This document shows, one piece after another, positions 16,847 through 24,659 of a stretch of DNA of 64,000 nucleotides. The position numbers and the translations under genes are program-made. The stretch spans positions 209,163 through 273,162 of the forward strand of contig NZ_CADIKL010000006.1 of assembly GCF_902859945.1 (NCBI RefSeq). Direction: 5' to 3'. The notes under the pieces were generated by a model. It worked only from the letters and a program-made list of their open reading frames with translations. It made no database searches and had not been told where the DNA came from. Each line of letters opens with the position of its first letter. The stretch's first letter is position 1. Source of the stretch: Paraburkholderia caffeinitolerans. GTDB lineage: Bacteria; Pseudomonadota; Gammaproteobacteria; Burkholderiales; Burkholderiaceae.

Positions 16847-18175
16847 TCAGCCCCAGACGAGAATCGCCACCGAATAGACGATGCCGATCCAGAACATCAT
16901 GATGACCGTATAGCCCATGATGTCCTTGAGCTTGAGCCGCGAGAGCGCGAGCGCCGGCAGGATCCAGAACGGTTGCACCAGATCGTTCCAGGCGTTGCCG
17001 AGCATTACGGCTACGGAGGTGTGACTCACCGATGCGCCAATCGTCTTGGCCGCTTCGATCATGAACGGGCCCTGGATGACCCAGTGGCCGCCGCCCGAGG
17101 GTGCGAAGAAGTTGATGACGAACGAACTGATCAAGCCCCAGAACGGCAGCGTGGCAGGCGTAGCGACTTTGACGAAGGCTGCGGAGAGCGTATCGACGAG
17201 CCCCGAGGACGCCATGATCGCCATGATGCCCGCGTAGAACGGATACTGGAGAATGATGCCGCTGATCGTGCGAATGCCTTCATTGAGTTTCTCGACGTAG
17301 CGGATGGGCGTGCCCAGCAGCAGGATGCCGAGAAACAGAATAAAGAAGTTGATGAGGTTCAGGTCGATCGAGCCGCCCTGGACGAAGTGCAGCGCCACGT
17401 AGCCCATGCCGATTGCGCCGATCACAAAGCTCAACAGGCGGCTGTTGTTGAGGCGATGGGCGAGCGTGCCGCTTTCGTCGGTGTCGAGCACGGGGGCGGC
17501 GGCCTTGGGCGCCGCGTCGAGCGCGCGGTCGATTTCCTTCACGGGTTGGCCCGCTTTTGGATGCAACCACGCGTTCAGAAGCGGCAGCGTCACGATGGTC
17601 ACGAGGCTCGTGATCAGCATGGTGGGCGAAAAAATTGTTTCGGAGAGCGGAATGATGCCCATCTGCGCTTCGAGCGGATGGCCCTTGGTCGAGATCAGCA
17701 CGGGAATGCTGGCGGAGAGGCCCAGGCCGTAGAGCGTGAAGGCGCTGTATGCGGAGGCGATGATGAGCGGATAGTGCACGCCCTTCACACGCAATGCGAG
17801 CTTGCGCGCGACAATGCCGCCCACCACGAGGCCGAAACCCCAGTTGAGCCAGCTGCCGATGCCGCCCACCAGCGTCGCCACGATAATTGCCGTGCGTGGC
17901 GAGCTTACATGCGAGACGAGGCGGTCGAGAAGGCGGTCGGTGAGCGGTGCAGTGGCGAGCACGTAGCCCATCGCGAGAATCACGGCCATCTGTGTCGTGA
18001 AAGCAAGCAGCGCCCAGAAGCCCTTGCCCCAGCTTGTAGTCAGCGCGGTAATGGCCTGGCCTTGCACGGTCACGGCCAGCACCATGGTGAGCAAGGTGAG
18101 GCCGATCGCGAAGACAAAGGGATCGGGCAAGTACCGGCGCATTAGCTCGGTGAAAAACGCGGTGATTCTTTGCAT
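16847..18175 (-). CDS. atoE: Short-chain fatty acid transporter, AtoE family
   Basis: Encodes a 442-aa inner-membrane protein with about 12 hydrophobic segments. Signatures of the AtoE/TIGR00366 family include MRRYLPDPFVFAIGLTLLT at the N-terminus, GFWALLAFTTQMAVIL, GSWLNWGFGLVVG and FFAPSGGGHWVIQGP. E. coli AtoE takes up short-chain fatty acids such as acetoacetate and butyrate. It lies 75 bp downstream of a hydroxyacyl-CoA dehydrogenase gene in the same direction, fitting uptake of a short organic acid used by that operon. Exact substrate unknown. Confidence 0.88.
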   Translation of the reverse strand: MQRITAFFTELMRRYLPDPFVFAIGLTLLTMVLAVTVQGQAITALTTSWGKGFWALLAFTTQMAVILAMGYVLATAPLTDRLLDRLVSHVSSPRTAIIVATLVGGIGSWLNWGFGLVVGGIVARKLALRVKGVHYPLIIASAYSAFTLYGLGLSASIPVLISTKGHPLEAQMGIIPLSETIFSPTMLITSLVTIVTLPLLNAWLHPKAGQPVKEIDRALDAAPKAAAPVLDTDESGTLAHRLNNSRLLSFVIGAIGMGYVALHFVQGGSIDLNLINFFILFLGILLLGTPIRYVEKLNEGIRTISGIILQYPFYAGIMAIMASSGLVDTLSAAFVKVATPATLPFWGLISSFVINFFAPSGGGHWVIQGPFMIEAAKTIGASVSHTSVAVMLGNAWNDLVQPFWILPALALSRLKLKDIMGYTVIMMFWIGIVYSVAILVWG

Positions 18176-18250
18176 GGGTCTGTCTCTTTTCAGTCGTAAT
18201 CGTTGTGTGGTCTCTCTCGCCGTGACATCGCGCTCACGCGAGCGTTCGGT

Positions 18251-19252
18251 TCAATCCTTGTCGGGCGGTGTGGTTTTACGATGCTTCGCTAGCCGCATGA
18301 GCTGGCGGTCGCGCCACGCCACGCGCGCCTCCCATTGATCGAGCGGCAACGCTGTGCGCAGCGCGGTTTCCACCTGCGCGACGAGTTCGGGTGTCCATGG
18401 GTCGTGCTGGCCGCGCTCGGCGCCCATCCGTTCATAGGACGGCCCCATCTTCAGCGCGTGCGAGGCGATGCCGCCGCGCGTGTTCAAGTCGACGGTCTCG
18501 AACGGGCCGATCACGGACCAGCGCGGCGCGAGCCCTTCGCGCATCACCGTGTCGATGTCGTCGACGGAGGCCACGCCGTCGCGCACGAGGCAATACGCTT
18601 CGCGCAGCAGCGCGCCTTGCAGCCGGTTGAAGACGAAGCCGGCCACTTCCTTTTTTACGTGCACGGGCAGCAGGCCCGCTTCGGTATAGAGCGCAATTGC
18701 GCGCGTGGTGGCGGCCGGAGCCGTGAACGGCGCGGGCACGATCTCGACCACGGGCACGAGATAGGGCGGATTGCCGGGATGCGCGACGAGGCAGCGCGCA
18801 TGGCCCGGGAAGGTCTCATCGACAAATTTCGAGGCCGCGAGAAATGATGAGGCGCTCGCGAGAATCGCATGCTCTGGCGCGGCGCGATCGATTTGCGCGA
18901 AGAGTTCGCGCTTCAGTTCGGCGCGCTCGGGTGCGCATTCCTGTACGAGATCGGCGTCGGCGGCCGCGGCTTCCAGCGTGGCAACCACCTCCACGCGCGC
19001 GGCGATCTGCGCCGCGCTTTCATCGATCAGCGCGAAGCGCGCGAGGTCCGAGAGACGCGCGTTGAGTTCGGCGGGCGCCGCCGCGCGCCGTGCTGCGTCC
19101 GGATCGAAGAGGCGCACGCGCCAGCCGGTGCGCGCGAACTGAAGCGCGAACGCCACGCCAATGCTGCCTGCGCCGACGATGCCCGCGCGCCGCGCGCCAG
19201 CGGCCGTTGCAGTCGTGCCGCTGCGTGAATCGAGGTGGTCGGCGGGTGGCAT
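18251..19252 (-). CDS. 3-hydroxyacyl-CoA dehydrogenase family protein (lambda-crystallin/carnitine dehydrogenase-like)
   Basis: Encodes 333 aa. The N-terminal NAD domain starts RRAGIVGAGSIGVAFALQFA (GxGxxG) with an acidic strand end (RLFDPD). LVQECAPERAELKRELF and AILASASSFLAASKF fit the 3HCDH_N domain. The C-terminal domain has VPVVEIVPAPFT, VKKEVAGFVFNRLQGALLREAY and GLAPRWSVIGPFETVDLN, as in lambda-crystallin/L-gulonate and carnitine dehydrogenases. The ATG at 19252 is chosen for a start two bases beyond the upstream SDR stop, implying tight coupling; the frame stays open far upstream but only as an overlap of the SDR gene. Oxidises a 3-hydroxy acid or its CoA ester; substrate unknown. Confidence 0.85.
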   Translation of the reverse strand: MPPADHLDSRSGTTATAAGARRAGIVGAGSIGVAFALQFARTGWRVRLFDPDAARRAAAPAELNARLSDLARFALIDESAAQIAARVEVVATLEAAAADADLVQECAPERAELKRELFAQIDRAAPEHAILASASSFLAASKFVDETFPGHARCLVAHPGNPPYLVPVVEIVPAPFTAPAATTRAIALYTEAGLLPVHVKKEVAGFVFNRLQGALLREAYCLVRDGVASVDDIDTVMREGLAPRWSVIGPFETVDLNTRGGIASHALKMGPSYERMGAERGQHDPWTPELVAQVETALRTALPLDQWEARVAWRDRQLMRLAKHRKTTPPDKD

Positions 19253-19254
19253 CG

Positions 19255-19956
19255 TCAGACTCCCGCGACGCCGACCGTCATGCCGCCGCATACATAGAGC
19301 ACCTGGCCCGTGACGAAGCCGCTGCGCGCGTCGAGCAGATACGAGGCGGCGTGCGCGATGTCGTCGGGCGTGCCCACGCGCTTCACCGGCACCGCGTTGA
19401 TGATGGCTTGGGTGCGCGGCGCATCGGGCGGGTTGGCGCGATCGAACAGCTCGGTGCGGATGGGGCCCGGGCCGATAGCATTGGCGGTAATGCCGAATGC
19501 GCCCAACTCCAGCGCCCACACGCGCGTCATGCCGATGAGCGCCGCCTTGGTGGCCGAGTACGCGGTGCGCAGCTCCTTGCCGAGCGCCGCGCGCGACGAC
19601 ATGTTCACGATGCGCCCGAACCCCGCGGCCTTCATGCCAGGCAGCAGCGCCTGCATGCACTGCTGCGCGCAGCGCACGTTGAGCGCCCACGCGCGTTCGA
19701 GCTCGTCGAGCGTCTGGTGTTCGGCATCCGCCGGAACCACGATGCCTACATTGTTGATAAGGCGCGTGATGGGGCCGTCCGCGAGCGCGCGCGCGAGCGC
19801 TTGCGCCGTGGCCTCGATATCGGAGAGGTCGGCGATGATGCCGTCGCCCACGCGGTCGATCACAACCGCTTCGTAGCCGTCTGCCTCGCAGCGGGCGGCA
19901 CACGCGGCGCCAATGCCGGCGGCGCCGCCGGTGATCAAAACTCGTTCTTTAGCCAT
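19255..19956 (-). CDS. SDR family NAD(P)-dependent oxidoreductase
   Basis: Encodes 233 aa, typical of classical SDRs. It shows the cofactor motif TGGAAGIGAA, the NNVG motif, MSSRAALG with the catalytic serine, and the YSATKAAL catalytic Tyr/Lys motif. The C-terminal GFVTGQVLYVCGGMT ending is usual for FabG-like members. The ATG at 19956 fits the start of the Rossmann fold; the frame is open to 20259 but only as a shadow of the upstream cyclase gene. Second enzyme gene of the 21.05-16.5 kb operon. Acts on a hydroxyl/keto group of the operon's substrate. Confidence 0.88.
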   Translation of the reverse strand: MAKERVLITGGAAGIGAACAARCEADGYEAVVIDRVGDGIIADLSDIEATAQALARALADGPITRLINNVGIVVPADAEHQTLDELERAWALNVRCAQQCMQALLPGMKAAGFGRIVNMSSRAALGKELRTAYSATKAALIGMTRVWALELGAFGITANAIGPGPIRTELFDRANPPDAPRTQAIINAVPVKRVGTPDDIAHAASYLLDARSGFVTGQVLYVCGGMTVGVAGV

Positions 19957-19999
19957 GTCGGGAATGCGGATCGAGATAATTTTGGAATGCTGAATGAAT

Positions 20000-21052
20000 T
20001 CAAACGGTGGCGACCGGCGTGACCGGCGAGCCCATCGCGCCCGGCAGCCGCAACGGCGGCGCGGTGAGCATGAAGCGCGAGCGCTGGTGCTCGCGCAGCC
20101 ACGCGGCGAGATCGCGCAAATACCAAAGCTCGCCGAGCGGCAGGCCCAGCTTGAAGAGACAGTGATGATGCAGCGGCATGAGCGGGTGCTCGCCCGGCGT
20201 GGCGGGCTCGCGCGCGGGGTAGCGCTCGACTGCGTAGTTGTCGGCGGCGAGCGCGGCAATGCCCGAGTCGGTGATCCACTGCAAAAGGCGCGCGTCGCGG
20301 CCGTCGAGCGCGCTGCAATGGCGCGCGAGCACGGCTTCGTCGGGCTGGCGGTTCATTTCCAGCACCATTTCGGCGAAGCCGGTGCGCAGCACGAGCATGT
20401 CGCCGCGCTCCACTTCGACGCGGTCCGCCTGCATCACGCGCATGAGGTCGTCGTAGCCGACGGTGCGGTATTCGCGTCCGAAATGCGCGGCCAGGTCGAT
20501 CAGCACACCGCGGCCCTGCATGCCCTTTACCGCGAGGTTCTCGATGCCGAGCACATCGGCGTGGCTGTGCTCGCCGCCGCAGGCGTGTGGCGCGAAGCCG
20601 TTTTCCGCGCGGTATTCCATCGGGCCGACGATGTCCTGGTTCGCGCGATAGCCGTTGTAATAGACGCTTTCGGCCACGCCGTCGGCATCGGCGTCGAAGC
20701 GCGCGCCCACGTGCGCGAGCGCATCCCATTGCGTCGAATATTGCAGCGAAAGCAGCACCTGGTCGTCGCTCACGACATCGGTGGCGCCGGGCTGATTGCG
20801 CGCGAACGGGAAGTTCACATAGGGCAGGCCGTCGCGAAAGGTCGGACGCAGCACGGGCGGATGGCGGCGCACATTGAGCTTGCTCTCGCCCGGAAAGTCG
20901 AGTGGCAGCGAGAGCGTGAAGCTGAGCCCCGCGCGAATTTCGCGGGCGCCTTTGAGCACTTGCTCCGCGCCGATGAGGTTGGGGCGGCCCAACTGATCGT
21001 CGGGGCCGAAGTCGCCCCAGTTCGAGCCTTCCGGCCGGTTCTTCCAACGCAT
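20000..21052 (-). CDS. Cyclase family protein (kynurenine formamidase-like hydrolase)
   Basis: Encodes 350 aa of the cyclase/PF04199-type metal hydrolase family, which includes kynurenine formamidase and isatin hydrolase. The N-terminus NRPEGSNWGDFGPDDQLGR and TFRDGLPYVNFPFARNQPGA are typical of the long subfamily. The metal-site region reads WDALAHVGARFDADADG, a variant of the HxGTHxDxPxH motif. MLVLRTGF and SGIAALAADNYAVE continue the fold. The ATG at 21052 is probable. It is the first enzyme gene after the IclR regulator, so it may open a ring or cleave an amide or lactone in the first step. Substrate not predictable from sequence alone. Confidence 0.82.
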   Translation of the reverse strand: MRWKNRPEGSNWGDFGPDDQLGRPNLIGAEQVLKGAREIRAGLSFTLSLPLDFPGESKLNVRRHPPVLRPTFRDGLPYVNFPFARNQPGATDVVSDDQVLLSLQYSTQWDALAHVGARFDADADGVAESVYYNGYRANQDIVGPMEYRAENGFAPHACGGEHSHADVLGIENLAVKGMQGRGVLIDLAAHFGREYRTVGYDDLMRVMQADRVEVERGDMLVLRTGFAEMVLEMNRQPDEAVLARHCSALDGRDARLLQWITDSGIAALAADNYAVERYPAREPATPGEHPLMPLHHHCLFKLGLPLGELWYLRDLAAWLREHQRSRFMLTAPPLRLPGAMGSPVTPVATV

Positions 21053-21113
21053 GCTTCGTTCCTCCCCGTCCTTGCCGGACGGTTACGCCATGACTGCCGC
21101 CGGCGCTGAGCCT

Positions 21114-21857
21114 TCAGGCGGCCAGCAGCGATGGCGGGATTTGCGCGAATACTTCGAGCAGCGCCTGCACGGCGTGCTGCTCGTTGCTCAGGAGGCGCGC
21201 CTTGGGCGCGCCGATGACGAGCGCGAACGCTTCGCCGTGAATCAGAAAACCGCGCGCGAGGCCGGCCACGTCTTCGATGCTTTCGCCCGTCGAGCGATGC
21301 CAGCCGTCCGCTATGCCTTGCTCGATCTCGCGCTCGAAGGTTGCACGATCAACGAACGAGCCGCCGGGCGCTATCGTCAACGGCTCGCAGCTGTCGAGCA
21401 GCTTGCGCCGCGGCGTGGGGGCCAGCGCGCCGAGCAGCGCCTTGCCGGCCGCGCTCGTGACCGACATGAAGCCGCCGGGTTCGTCGCTGTAACGGATCTT
21501 CTGGCGCGACTCCATCACGTCGAGATAGACGACGCGGTTGCCCGCCAGCGTGGCCAGCGCGGCGGTTTCGCCGGTGGTGTCGCGCAGCGTGGCGAGCAGC
21601 GGCTGGAACATCAGCGTCAACGGGTCTTCGCTGCAGATGTCGCGCGCGACATGCAGGAGACGCTGCGTGGGGTAATAGCCGGCCTTCACGCCCGGAGCGT
21701 AGAGATAGCCCTTGGCCACCATCGTCTGCAACAGCGCGTGGCAGCTCGATAGCGGGATCTCGGTTCGACGCGCAATCTCGCTGTAGATCATGGGTTGCCG
21801 GACTTCGGCAAAGAGGTTGATCACGTCGAAGACGCGCACTGCAGTTTTCACATCCAT
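21114..21857 (-). CDS. IclR family transcriptional regulator
   Basis: Encodes 247 aa. The N-terminal winged HTH (AVRVFDVINLF, then YSEIARRTEIPLSSCHALLQTMVAKGYL) is followed by the IclR GAF-like effector domain (GETAALATLAGNRVVYLDV, FMSVTSAAGKALLGAL). The ATG at 21857 is preferred over a TTG at 21893 because it matches the usual IclR start and because a perfect palindrome (21864-21883) would otherwise be inside the gene. It is 61 bp upstream of the cyclase gene on the same strand and divergent from the MHS transporter. Likely controls both; effector probably the operon's substrate. Confidence 0.88.
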   Translation of the reverse strand: MDVKTAVRVFDVINLFAEVRQPMIYSEIARRTEIPLSSCHALLQTMVAKGYLYAPGVKAGYYPTQRLLHVARDICSEDPLTLMFQPLLATLRDTTGETAALATLAGNRVVYLDVMESRQKIRYSDEPGGFMSVTSAAGKALLGALAPTPRRKLLDSCEPLTIAPGGSFVDRATFEREIEQGIADGWHRSTGESIEDVAGLARGFLIHGEAFALVIGAPKARLLSNEQHAVQALLEVFAQIPPSLLAA

Positions 21858-21863
21858 GAGATC

Positions 21864-21883
21864 ATTATCGGCATATCGATAAT
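21864..21883. promoter_or_regulatory. Perfect palindrome overlapping the IclR gene leader
   Basis: ATTATCG (21864-21870) and CGATAAT (21877-21883) with a 6-bp spacer lie six bases upstream of the IclR gene start. Position suggests autoregulation. Confidence 0.55.
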
Positions 21884-22034
21884 ATTCTGACAACAGGCTT
21901 TCGGGTAAACACCTAAATCGCGCGATCGGCGGCCCAGACTGAGGATAGGGCGGATTCGGGTTATCCCTTGGTTGACGCTATAAAGCGAGCGCTTCATAGT
22001 CCGCACCGCTCGGCGACTGTTCGATAAATGAAAG

Positions 22035-22049
22035 GTTGTTCGGTAATCG
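22035..22049. promoter_or_regulatory. IclR-type operator candidate
   Basis: TTCGGTAATCGAA resembles the GTTCGATAATCGCAC half of operators bound by PcaR/PcaU-type IclR proteins. It lies between the divergent IclR and transporter genes. Boundaries are approximate. Confidence 0.4.
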
Positions 22050-22091
22050 AACGCCGATGATGCGCCTGCAGCCGCATCTAGAAGCGGCGTG

Positions 22092-22105
22092 TTTCGCATC
22101 GGAAA
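22092..22105. promoter_or_regulatory. Palindromic operator-like site 3
   Basis: TTTCGCATCGGAAA, within a direct repeat starting CGGCGTGTTTCGCATC. One of two sites, 32 bp apart, in front of the MHS transporter. It matches the motif at 4947-5063. Confidence 0.55.
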
Positions 22106-22123
22106 AGTCCCGGGCTCGGCGTG

Positions 22124-22137
22124 TTTCGCATCAGAAA
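22124..22137. promoter_or_regulatory. Palindromic operator-like site 4
   Basis: TTTCGCATCAGAAA, the second copy of the direct repeat. It ends 34 bp before the GTG start of the transporter. The 32-bp spacing places it on the same DNA face as site 3. Confidence 0.55.
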
Positions 22138-22171
22138 CGCGGCGTCCGACATCGATTTCTGGAGACGCAAC

Positions 22172-23518
22172 GTGGCAGCTTCCTCTCTCGACAACCCGCA
22201 TCACCAGGCCCCGCATGACCCGGCCCGTCAGGCCCGCAAGGCCGGCATCGCGTCGTTCGTCGGCACGACGATCGAGTGGTACGACTTCTACGCATACAGC
22301 ACGGCGGCGGCGCTCGTGCTCGGCAAACTGTTTTTCCCTTCGAGCTCGCCGATGGTCGGCACGCTCGCGGCGTTCGCCTCGTTCTGGGTGGGCTTTCTCG
22401 CGCGCCCGATTGGCGGCATCGTGTTCGGCCACCTGGGCGACAAGGTGGGCCGCAAGAAGACCCTCATCATCACGCTCATGCTGATGGGCTTTTGCACCAC
22501 GGCGATGGGCTTTCTGCCCACCTATGCCCAGGCGGGCGTGACCGCGCCGGTGCTGCTCATCTTTTTGCGGCTGCTGCAGGGGATCGCGATGGGCGGCGAG
22601 TGGGGCGGCGCGGTGGTGCTTTCATCCGAGCACGCGCCCAAGGGCAAGGAGATTCTCTATTCGGCCTTTGCGCAACAGGGCTCGCCCGCGGGCAACCTGC
22701 TCGCGACGGTGGCGTTTCTCGTGATTTCGATGCTCCCTGACCATCAGTTCATGACGTGGGGCTGGCGCGTGCCGTTCCTGATGTCGGCGCTGCTGGTGAT
22801 CGTGGGCATGTTCATCCGCATGAGCGTGGACGAATCACCGGCTATGAAGGAACTGCAAGCGAAGAACAAAGTGGTGAAGCTGCCGATCGGCGAAGTGCTG
22901 CGTCACCACAAGTCGCTTGTGGCGATGGGCGTGGGTGCGTGCGTGATCGCGCTTTCGGCCACCTACTTCAAGACCACGTTCGCGCTGTCGTGGGCCGTGA
23001 CCTCGATTGGGTTCGATCGCACGCAATTCCTGAGCGTCATCACTTTCGCGATCGTCGTGCAACTGATCGTGCAGCCGTTTGGCGCGGTGCTGGCCACCAA
23101 GCTCGATCTCAAGAAGGCGATCATCTACATGCTGGTGCCCGAGATCGTGGCGCTGCCGATCATGTTCATGATGATCGCCACGGGCTCGACCAAGCTCGCG
23201 ATGTTCGGCATGGCGCTGGCCTCGATTCCGCATTCGCTTTATTACGCGGCCATGGCCGGCATGCTCGCGAAGGCCTTCCCGGCGCAGGTGCGCTACACGG
23301 GCATTTCGCTTTCGTACCAGATCTGCGGCATGGTGTTCGCGGGCACGACGCCGATTCTCGGCCAGTTCCTGCTGGGCGCCACGGGCAGCATTCTTTCGGT
23401 GGTCGCGCTCGGCATCGTGCACGTGATCATCACGCTGGTGTGCGCGCTGATGCTGGTGTCGCGCATGCACAGCCAGGAGGCGATGTCCGAGCGCAGCGCA
23501 GTGGCGCAGCGGGTTTGA
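22172..23518 (+). CDS. MHS family MFS transporter (metabolite:H+ symporter)
   Basis: Encodes 448 aa with 12 hydrophobic segments. The N-terminus ARKAGIASFVGTTIEWYDFYAY is the hallmark of the metabolite:H+ symporter family (shikimate, alpha-ketoglutarate and proline permeases). GHLGDKVGRKKTL is the MFS loop 2-3 motif, and GIAMGGEWGGAVVLSSEHAP is the MHS-specific TM5 region. The GTG at 22172 with GGAGACG upstream is chosen; the open frame from 22121 would run through the operator-like repeats. Divergent from the IclR gene, so it probably imports the substrate degraded by the 21.05-16.5 kb operon. Confidence 0.9.
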   Translation: MAASSLDNPHHQAPHDPARQARKAGIASFVGTTIEWYDFYAYSTAAALVLGKLFFPSSSPMVGTLAAFASFWVGFLARPIGGIVFGHLGDKVGRKKTLIITLMLMGFCTTAMGFLPTYAQAGVTAPVLLIFLRLLQGIAMGGEWGGAVVLSSEHAPKGKEILYSAFAQQGSPAGNLLATVAFLVISMLPDHQFMTWGWRVPFLMSALLVIVGMFIRMSVDESPAMKELQAKNKVVKLPIGEVLRHHKSLVAMGVGACVIALSATYFKTTFALSWAVTSIGFDRTQFLSVITFAIVVQLIVQPFGAVLATKLDLKKAIIYMLVPEIVALPIMFMMIATGSTKLAMFGMALASIPHSLYYAAMAGMLAKAFPAQVRYTGISLSYQICGMVFAGTTPILGQFLLGATGSILSVVALGIVHVIITLVCALMLVSRMHSQEAMSERSAVAQRV

Positions 23519-23543
23519 ATTGCTGCGTGGGGCGCGGCGCGCC

Positions 23544-24509
23544 TCACCGCCTCCCCGCCTCCACCTCCAGATAAAGCTCGCGCAACGCCTGCCCGAACAC
23601 GGTATCCACTTCGCGCTGCACGCCTGCGCGCGTGAACAGCGCGATGGGCGGCAGCGTCCAGTCGAAGGTGTACGGCACGATCGCCACGCCCGCGATATGC
23701 ACGAGCTCCTCGGCGATATCGGCGGGCACGATCGACACCGCGTTCTCGTTCGTCGCGATCATTTCGCCGATCAGCCGCGACGTGTAGCTCTCCATGATCG
23801 GCACCGGTGGGGGCACGCCCGCGTGCAAGAAGAGGTCGGAGATCTGTTCGCGCATGGGCGTGTTCGGCGCGCCCAAAATCCATTCGAGTTCCGCGAGCTT
23901 TTGCCAGCTCGACTTGCTGCGCCCGAGCCGCGCGGCGAGGCGCCGGCTCGCGATCAAGCGCGGCGTTTGCTGATACAGCACGTCGAAGCGCAACTGGCTC
24001 ACCTCGGCGGTGGACGAGGCCCGCCCGATCACGAGGTCGAGCGTGTGGTCGCGCAGGAGCGGCAGCAGCGTGTCGGTCGTGCCTTCGTGGATCGTCATGG
24101 TCACGCGCTGCGGCAGGCGCGACTGCGCGAGCCGGATGGCCGCCGCGAGCGTGCGCCCTGAAATGAACGGAATCACGCCCACGTGCATCCGCGTGGCATG
24201 GCCCGCATGCACCGCTTCGATGTCGCGCGCCAAGTGGTCGAGGTCGTGCAGCATGGCCTGCGCGCGGGCCAGCACGACGTTGCCGAGCGCCGTGGGCGTC
24301 ATGCCGCGCGGCGAGCGGTCGAACAGCGGCGCGCCAAACAGGCTCTCCATCTCGGCCAGCGCGTTGGTCACCGCCGGCTGGCTGGTCGCCATGTGCTCGG
24401 CCACCCGCGTGAGCGAGCCGTGCTGGCGGATCTGCAGGAGCAGCACCAGATGGCGCATTTTCAGGCGCGCGTTCAGGCGCCTTGTGACTTCTTCGGTACT
24501 GAATGACAC
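23544..24509 (-). CDS. LysR-type transcriptional regulator (divergent to maeB)
   Basis: Encodes 321 aa. The HTH reads MRHLVLLLQIRQHGSLTRVAEHM, then ATSQPAVTNALAEMESLFGAPLFDRSPRGM, the GbpR/CbbR-like type that begins with about 15 extra residues. The effector-binding domain follows from about residue 95 (MHVGVIPFISGRTLAAAIRL). It is transcribed divergently from the malic enzyme gene across 150 bp and convergent with the MHS transporter gene. In 24545-24570, CCATACTAAATCAAAATGG is a candidate LysR site. Target and effector are not known. Confidence 0.88.
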   Translation of the reverse strand: MSFSTEEVTRRLNARLKMRHLVLLLQIRQHGSLTRVAEHMATSQPAVTNALAEMESLFGAPLFDRSPRGMTPTALGNVVLARAQAMLHDLDHLARDIEAVHAGHATRMHVGVIPFISGRTLAAAIRLAQSRLPQRVTMTIHEGTTDTLLPLLRDHTLDLVIGRASSTAEVSQLRFDVLYQQTPRLIASRRLAARLGRSKSSWQKLAELEWILGAPNTPMREQISDLFLHAGVPPPVPIMESYTSRLIGEMIATNENAVSIVPADIAEELVHIAGVAIVPYTFDWTLPPIALFTRAGVQREVDTVFGQALRELYLEVEAGRR

Positions 24510-24659
24510 GGTCCGGTAGCCCCGGGAGGGGTATCAGGAAAAAATAATGGCCCCATACTAAATCAAAATGGGGTCGCTATGCCGGCTCTCTAGAATGCCC
24601 TCATTCGAACACAACCGGCGCGCCGCCCTGGCGACCGGCACCATATTGGAGTGAGGAAC

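Noticed and set aside
21858..21893. TTG start of the IclR gene at 21893
   Set aside because: It would put the perfect palindrome inside the gene and adds residues not typical of IclR starts; the ATG at 21857 is better.
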